Assembly (NCBI GenBank): GCA_937910785.1
Contig: CALDLG010000021.1
Span: 1-64,000, forward strand
From: an uncultured Lachnospiraceae bacterium
GTDB taxonomy: Bacteria > Bacillota > Clostridia > Lachnospirales > Lachnospiraceae
Reading direction: 5' to 3'
Length of the DNA stretch: 64,000 nucleotides
How positions within the stretch are numbered: the stretch's first letter is position 1; each line of letters opens with the position of its first letter. The translations under genes and the position numbers were made by a program. Below are positions 59,172 through 64,000 of the stretch, in pieces. The notes below the pieces were generated by a model. The model was given only the letters and a program-made list of their open reading frames with translations, was not told the DNA's origin and made no database searches.

Positions 59172-61082
59172 TCAAAACCCTCTGTACGTTCCTTTCGTCT
59201 CCCGCTTCACCTCATAAAGCGCCTCGTCCGCACGGTTCAGAAGTTCAGAGATATCCGTATTCTTGTTGTCAGTCCATGCGAACCCTGATGAGGCGCTTAT
59301 GGTCCCGGTCTGCGTCCTGGACAACGCGACCTGATTCCTGCCGAGCTGCTCATAAAAGCCGTCCATATAACTTGCGATGTCGTCGCTGCTTCGACAGTCA
59401 AAGATGAACATACAAAATTCATCACCGGAACGCCTTGCCGTCAGAAAATGTTCTTCCGGCATGGATGCCATGACAGCGGAAAAGCTTTGCAGATACCGGT
59501 CGCCCACATCGTGGCCATAGGTATCGTTGATGTCTTTAAAGTAATCCAGATCCAGCATAACTGCCGCGCAGCCTTTTCCTTCCGGTATGTTATGAAGAAT
59601 TTCTTCTGTCATCTTTTTAAAATATTGATATTTGTAAAGTCCGGTAAGCGGGTCATGAATATTTTCATAGCGCATTTTTCGCTTTTCCGTCATATCGCCC
59701 GTCACATCGGTTATGACCCCCAGCTTCCCCTCTTCCGACTCGGACATATGAATACGAATATATCTGTCATCATCGATTTGGTAAACGTCTTCCTCCCCTT
59801 CAACGGCCTCTTTCGTAAGCTGTTTGATATAATTGTCAAAGGAAGACACATCCCCGCACAGGTCAGCGACTTTCTGATCGGAAATATGAAGAAGCCCGCC
59901 AAGCCCTGATGTAACGAACACATGGGAGGCTCCGTTCTCATATTCAAAAGCCGCCAGCGGCACCCCGCTGATTTCAATAATCGCGGAAATACGATCGGAA
60001 AGACTGACAATACTTTTCACCATCGTATTGATTCCGCTGCTCAACTCCTGAAACTCTCTGTTTCCGCCTATATCTACCGTGGTATCCAGATTGCCGTTTG
60101 TAATAAATGTCAGTTTTTTAATAATAAGATGTATTCCATCAATCACCTTCCGCCTGACAAGATAGTTCAGCAACAAAATAACCGCTATCGCAATGAACAG
60201 CAGATAAAGAAACGTCCGCAGCGTATTTCTCGAAAGCTCACGAAACATGATATCCGCCGGCAGCGCCGCACAGAGCAGCACATCATCATATCGCTCACTG
60301 ACCACATACATCAGTCTGCCATCCTGTCCTTTTCGATAAGCGCCCTCCGCACAGTCCGACAACCGGTCCAGCTGATAGCAGTTTCCCGTATATTCCTGCA
60401 TAAGAGCGCCGGAATGACCGAGCATGAGACCGGAAGCGCTGTCAATCACATAAAGCTCCTCTTCCACATCGGTCGGAAATCTGGAAAAAATATAATCATA
60501 AGTATTTCTTGACTGCGCTTCCATCTGCCGTTTCGGCTCAAAACCGACCTGCACGACACCTTTCCGCCCCTGTCTTGCCACGCCCACACACTGCATGAGC
60601 TTGCCTTCCGCCGCATTAGGCTGCGGCCCCTGAATCAGATAAGCGCCTTCCCCGTCACTTTCCAGAAGCGCAAGAAAAGCACTCGTCTGCTGATGTTCCC
60701 TCATATCGAAACCGACATACTCAGAAACGGAACCGGCTACGATAAAACCGCTCTCATCGATCACATGAAGCTCATCCACATTCAGAAGATCCGCCAGATA
60801 CTGCATTTCCACCACACTTAATGACAATACGTCCTCCCGGTCCAGAACATATGCCGCCGCTCTTGCCCTCGTCAGATAATCTTCATCGAGGCTTTCATTC
60901 ATCAGAGCAAGCTCCTGTCTGTTGCTTTCCAGCGTATGTATCACCTGTTCGATCTTGGTATGGAAAGTGGCGAACTGCCGCACCTCCAGCATATGCCAGT
61001 AAAACAGAAAGTTAATTAAAAGAATCAGAAAGCTTGCCGCCGTCATGATGGCAATCGTGTATTTAATAAAAATTTTCTGCAT
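59172..61082 (-). CDS. Membrane diguanylate cyclase with Cache sensor
   Basis: The 636-residue protein has helix 1 (about 10-30), a large outer sensor of double-Cache type (about 35-280, with 'DEDYLTRARAAAYVLDRED', 'VDELHVIDESGFIVAGS'), helix 2 (about 283-303) and a HAMP region. A PAS-like segment follows, then a GGDEF domain ('HDPLTGLYKYQYFKKM', 'VMLDLDYFKDINDTYGHDVGD', 'TARRSGDEFCMFIF', about 480-636). The signature is SGDEF rather than GGDEF; the metal Asp and Glu are kept, so activity is possible. Start taken at 61082 (ATG) after GAGGATG; the preceding TTG is unlikely. Confidence 0.88.
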   Translation of the reverse strand: MQKIFIKYTIAIMTAASFLILLINFLFYWHMLEVRQFATFHTKIEQVIHTLESNRQELALMNESLDEDYLTRARAAAYVLDREDVLSLSVVEMQYLADLLNVDELHVIDESGFIVAGSVSEYVGFDMREHQQTSAFLALLESDGEGAYLIQGPQPNAAEGKLMQCVGVARQGRKGVVQVGFEPKRQMEAQSRNTYDYIFSRFPTDVEEELYVIDSASGLMLGHSGALMQEYTGNCYQLDRLSDCAEGAYRKGQDGRLMYVVSERYDDVLLCAALPADIMFRELSRNTLRTFLYLLFIAIAVILLLNYLVRRKVIDGIHLIIKKLTFITNGNLDTTVDIGGNREFQELSSGINTMVKSIVSLSDRISAIIEISGVPLAAFEYENGASHVFVTSGLGGLLHISDQKVADLCGDVSSFDNYIKQLTKEAVEGEEDVYQIDDDRYIRIHMSESEEGKLGVITDVTGDMTEKRKMRYENIHDPLTGLYKYQYFKKMTEEILHNIPEGKGCAAVMLDLDYFKDINDTYGHDVGDRYLQSFSAVMASMPEEHFLTARRSGDEFCMFIFDCRSSDDIASYMDGFYEQLGRNQVALSRTQTGTISASSGFAWTDNKNTDISELLNRADEALYEVKRETKGTYRGF

Positions 61083-61125
61083 CAAAGCATCCTCTTATCT
61101 CATCCCTGATATCCTTTTCAGTATA

Positions 61126-62460
61126 TCATTTTTTGATGTCAGAAAATCCTCCTTTTTTTCGCATATTTCCCTGAAATTTCGCAAAGAGTACGATATGAAA
61201 AATACCTTCCTCGCAATAGGCTCCGATATTCCCGCCTATCTTATCCGAAAAGGCAAGTACACTCTGCATTCCAAGGCCATGCTCTCCGCCCGCCCTGCTT
61301 CGTGGCAGCCCGGTATATTCATCGAACAGAATCTCCTGTTCATACGGATTCTGCATATGAATCAGCAGATGGTCTTCCGGAAAATGAATCTTTATATCCA
61401 CATATCGTCTTTCCTGTTCCAGCTCTTTCACGCAGGACAACGCGTTTTCAAAAAGATTCGCAATCACCGACGCCAGTTCATAATCATTGACCGGCATCTC
61501 CTTCGGCACGAAAAGCTCCCGTCGCACCTCGATCCCGGATGCTTCCGCTTTTTCCATCATATTTTTAAGAACCGTATTCACAATGAGATTATCGCAGTAT
61601 TTCACGATCCTGTTTTCATCCGCTACCTCATGAATATATTTCGTCACCTTCCGTATCTCGTCATACTCCCCCTGCTCCAGCAGCAGATCAATCATGCCGG
61701 AATAATGCCGCATATCATGTCTTAGAATTCTCAGATTTTTTTCCGCCTGCTCCACCAGATAATACTGATTCTCCAGACCCTTAATATAAGATTTAAAAAG
61801 TACGTTTTTCCAGTAAATGCTCTTTCTTCGGGATTCACTCTCCACATACCGGAATACGATGACATAGGATATGAACATCGTAATGATAAAAATCAGAATG
61901 CCCGGAATGTTCTTCAGATTATCCTCCAGCCTGCATGGAAACATGGTAAGAAACGCAAAACCACAATAAAAAAGAGCCGGTATCAGGCATAGCAGCCACC
62001 AGTTCTGTATGGAACCCATCACCTGATCGTTCAGCCATATATTCCGTATCTTTATGACAAGAAATAATAAAGTGACAGTATGGACCAATACGCTTCCCAT
62101 CAGGGAAAGAAGCACATTCCGGGTATAAATATATAAGACGGAAGACATGATCGCCCCTGCGAGCACATAATTCGATGCTGTCAGTCCGATAAACAGAATC
62201 TTGCTGTTTCTCTTTTCCGCAATTAAAAGGCCCGTCGCCTGTGTCAAAATTATCTGAAAGATCGTCACTGTCAGAAAAATGACGGTATCATCGGGAGGCA
62301 GGTCCAGTTTCAGATAATCCGTTACGCTCAGCAGCAGAATAGACACAATACAGATCCCTGCCGTTTTCCGTTTGGAATATCGGTGCACGATAAACAGATA
62401 CATGAACAGCATCAGAAAAATATGCGTCATAAAATAGGATATATTTTTATAAAATTCCAT
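61126..62460 (-). CDS. GHKL sensor histidine kinase, AgrC-like
   Basis: The 444-residue protein has six membrane helices in the first 205 residues. A dimer/phospho-acceptor helix has 'LRILRHDMRHYSGMIDLLLEQGEYDE', with His in the HDMRH motif. A GHKL ATPase domain follows with 'VIANLFENALSCVKEL' and 'GGEHGLGMQSVLAFSDKIGG'. It resembles AgrC-type receptors, which sense peptides or membrane-borne signals. It lies 9 bases after the LytTR response regulator gene. No agrB or agrD gene is in the window. Confidence 0.88.
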   Translation of the reverse strand: MEFYKNISYFMTHIFLMLFMYLFIVHRYSKRKTAGICIVSILLLSVTDYLKLDLPPDDTVIFLTVTIFQIILTQATGLLIAEKRNSKILFIGLTASNYVLAGAIMSSVLYIYTRNVLLSLMGSVLVHTVTLLFLVIKIRNIWLNDQVMGSIQNWWLLCLIPALFYCGFAFLTMFPCRLEDNLKNIPGILIFIITMFISYVIVFRYVESESRRKSIYWKNVLFKSYIKGLENQYYLVEQAEKNLRILRHDMRHYSGMIDLLLEQGEYDEIRKVTKYIHEVADENRIVKYCDNLIVNTVLKNMMEKAEASGIEVRRELFVPKEMPVNDYELASVIANLFENALSCVKELEQERRYVDIKIHFPEDHLLIHMQNPYEQEILFDEYTGLPRSRAGGEHGLGMQSVLAFSDKIGGNIGAYCEEGIFHIVLFAKFQGNMRKKGGFSDIKK

Positions 62461-62469
62461 CAAAGCTCC

Positions 62470-63213
62470 CTACCTGTACTGCTCTGTAACAAAATTCAGA
62501 TACTCCCTTTTCACGGCCGCCGCTCTCGTCTTGCTGACAGGAACGCTCCGACCGTTTTCCATATAACAGAATCCCTGACCCAGACTCTTGATATAATTCA
62601 TATTAACCAGAAAGGATTTATGAACCCGGACAAAGGCTCTGTCCTCCGCAATTTCTTTGATCTCCTCATCAAAAGACTTCCTGATAAAAATACTTCTGAC
62701 ACTGCGGCCATCCGTCAAATGAACTTCCAGTATCCTCGCCGCATTTTCGATATAAACGATGTCAGAACAGGAAACCGAAACAATACCATTCCGCGTTTTG
62801 ACAGGATAACGGATATCCTTATACAGCAGATCCTGATTCAGCTTTACATGCGATACGGCATAATCCATCGCTTCGCCGAAAATCTCATCGCTCACCGGCT
62901 TTAACAGATACCGCACCGCATGTACGCCATATGCCTCCATTGCATACTCATTGGAAGACGAAATGTAGATCACAACGCTTTTCCCTGTTTTTTCCAGAAG
63001 ACCGCCGATATCGATTCCCGTTTTCTCAGGCATAATCATGTCGAGAATATAGATATCCGCCAGTTCTTTCCGTAATATTTTCTGATATACCTGCGAAGCG
63101 TCCGAAAACTTCTCTACGTCAAACGTCACATTGGCAGATTTCTCATACCTTTCCAGTAAGCGTTCCACCGTTACCAGATCACGCGTATAATCGTCACAGA
63201 CTACAATCTTCAT
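62470..63213 (-). CDS. LytTR-type response regulator
   Basis: The 247-residue protein has a receiver domain ('IVVCDDYTRDLVTVERLL', phospho-acceptor Asp in 'ADIYILDMIMPEKTGIDIGGLL', Lys in 'AVRYLLKPVSDEIF'). A LytTR DNA-binding domain follows ('YPVKTRNGIVSVSCSDIVYIEN', 'DRAFVRVHKSFLVNMNYI', 'RSVPVSKTRAAAVKREYLNF'). It pairs with the AgrC-like kinase. Target genes are not obvious; LytTR proteins bind direct repeats of about 21-base period. Confidence 0.9.
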   Translation of the reverse strand: MKIVVCDDYTRDLVTVERLLERYEKSANVTFDVEKFSDASQVYQKILRKELADIYILDMIMPEKTGIDIGGLLEKTGKSVVIYISSSNEYAMEAYGVHAVRYLLKPVSDEIFGEAMDYAVSHVKLNQDLLYKDIRYPVKTRNGIVSVSCSDIVYIENAARILEVHLTDGRSVRSIFIRKSFDEEIKEIAEDRAFVRVHKSFLVNMNYIKSLGQGFCYMENGRSVPVSKTRAAAVKREYLNFVTEQYR

Positions 63214-63251
63214 GTTCTCTTTTCACTCCGGTATGTCTTCTATTAATATCA

Positions 63252-64000
63252 TTACACAAGCTTTACAAGCAGCTCATGTGTTTTATTTTCATCGAGCCGG
63301 CAGATTTCCTCCAAGGAAATCAATGCCTTTTCTCCGCTCAGGGCAACCTGCTTTCCATCCAGAGAGATGCTGTCTGTCCGATATGCTCCGTATTCTTTTC
63401 CTTCGGCATTCTCATAAACGATATGCCATCTTTTCCCGCCGAAGTTCAGGTAAATGCCTGCTTTTCCGTCCCTGAACTGCTCCTTCTGCAGACGCGGTTC
63501 CAAAACAAGCGCACCACAGCTTCCCTTCACGCCGAACATCTCCGTAATGACTGTCAGCATCATCCAGCTTGCCGCCCCGGTCAGATAATGATACATACCC
63601 CTGCCCCGGTCGTTAAAATATTCCGGGATTCCCGGATAAATCCTGCTCACCGCAAAATCTGCCGCCTGTTCATATAAAGTCCGCAGCGCACGCCAGCCCT
63701 CCTTCGCAAACCCCTGTTTGTAAAGCGCATTAGCAAACATCGTCGTCATATGAGAAAAGACCGCGCCGTTTTCCTTATGTCCATACGCAAAACCAAACAT
63801 TCTGCCAAGGTCCGTTTTCAGTTCCCCGAAATCCGTATTCAGACGATATCCGCCAACTTCCTTCCGATACAAATACGCATCCGCCGCTTTTACGATCTTC
63901 TCAGTCTGTTCCTTCGTCGCCGTACCGGACATCACGGAAAATACCTGCCCCGTCAGCATCATCCTGATGCCCTGCTCCGTAATGCCTTCACAGGGTCTTC
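63252..64000 (-). CDS. C-terminal part of a GH94-like glycoside phosphorylase/hydrolase (cut by the window edge)
   Basis: At least 249 codons are in the window and the frame stays open to the edge, so the N-terminus is missing. Recognisable late features are 'FGFAYGHKENGAVFSHMTTMFANALYKQG' and 'RGRGMYHYLTGAASWMMLTVITEMFGVKG', followed by 'LVLEPRLQKEQFRDGKAGIYLNFGG'. They are typical of the end of the alpha/alpha-barrel and the closing beta-sandwich of GH94 enzymes (cellobiose-type phosphorylases). The exact substrate cannot be told from this part. Confidence 0.6.
   Translation of the reverse strand, partial: RPCEGITEQGIRMMLTGQVFSVMSGTATKEQTEKIVKAADAYLYRKEVGGYRLNTDFGELKTDLGRMFGFAYGHKENGAVFSHMTTMFANALYKQGFAKEGWRALRTLYEQAADFAVSRIYPGIPEYFNDRGRGMYHYLTGAASWMMLTVITEMFGVKGSCGALVLEPRLQKEQFRDGKAGIYLNFGGKRWHIVYENAEGKEYGAYRTDSISLDGKQVALSGEKALISLEEICRLDENKTHELLVKLV

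Noticed and set aside
59172..59175. MGMT-like gene beginning at a TTG just after the GGDEF gene
   Set aside because: The extended frame would be translated through a strong terminator (59114-59160) and adds 64 residues unlike the family.
61126..63213. A full agr quorum-sensing locus
   Set aside because: Kinase and LytTR regulator are present, but there is no AgrB-like protease or AgrD-like peptide in the window.

Overview
The window reads as a chromosome segment of an anaerobic gut Firmicute, most likely a Lachnospiraceae-type Clostridium. The support is strong AGGAGG-type ribosome sites, intermediate base composition, hexuronate and alpha-galactoside use genes under AraC regulators, a LytTR/DUF3021 pair, GHKL/LytTR signalling, TraX and DUF2752 proteins, and a TatD-linked type radical SAM protein. 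All family names come from reading the translated sequence; no database search was run. Species is not determined.

Layout, left to right. 0-2.6 kb: a leftward promoter at the edge, then an anchored RsiV-like protein and a secreted LysM protein, followed by a 156-bp imperfect palindrome. 2.7-7.5 kb: an RlmI-like methyltransferase meets a leftward run of a ketopantoate-reductase-like protein, threonine aldolase, TraX, DUF2752 and a Tyr/Gln-repeat membrane protein. 7.6-11.4 kb: uxuA-uxuB with a divergent AraC regulator. 11.4-16.4 kb: a two-component system and an FtsX-type ABC transporter; both promoters carry the same GTCAC-N6-GTAAC operator at the same distance from an identical -10. 16.6-21.0 kb: MerR regulator, radical SAM protein, pyridoxamine kinase and a chemotaxis receptor.

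21.1-39.4 kb is the most unusual part: eleven leftward genes, close-packed except for two gaps that carry regulatory-looking sequence. In transcription order they are a Ca2+-type P-ATPase, TerD, a surface von Willebrand A protein, a giant tubulin/FtsZ-like GTPase, two unrecognised proteins, a zinc-ribbon P-loop GTPase, a GTPase-associated (GAP1-like) protein, a MORN-repeat protein, a membrane protein with a cytoplasmic zinc ribbon, and a C-type-lectin-like protein whose N-terminus copies the start of TerD. I read it as one membrane-spanning, NTP-driven stress or defence apparatus related to the Ter and tubulin/GTPase conflict systems known from comparative genomics, in a combination I do not recognise. 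Next to it, a tyrosine recombinase gene lies between two 27-bp inverted repeats that look like its own crossover sites, so this 1.4-kb cassette may flip.

41-45.3 kb: tRNA-Arg(ACG), whose 3' end is copied into an 18-bp tandem repeat, then a compact proteusin-like RiPP locus: a nitrile-hydratase-type leader precursor with a 45-residue hydrophobic core, a PoyD-like radical SAM epimerase candidate and a B12-type radical SAM maturase. 45.4-50.2 kb: DegV, a LytTR/DUF3021 pair, YbjQ, an SPFH operon with a ribbon-helix-helix regulator and a matching palindrome array, and tRNA-Gly(CCC). 50.4-58.6 kb: alpha-galactosidase with a sugar ABC importer and divergent AraC regulator, and a pectin/cellulose-binding-type beta-helix protein. 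58.7-64 kb: an MGMT-like protein, a Cache-GGDEF protein, an AgrC/LytTR pair and a glycoside phosphorylase/hydrolase cut by the window edge.
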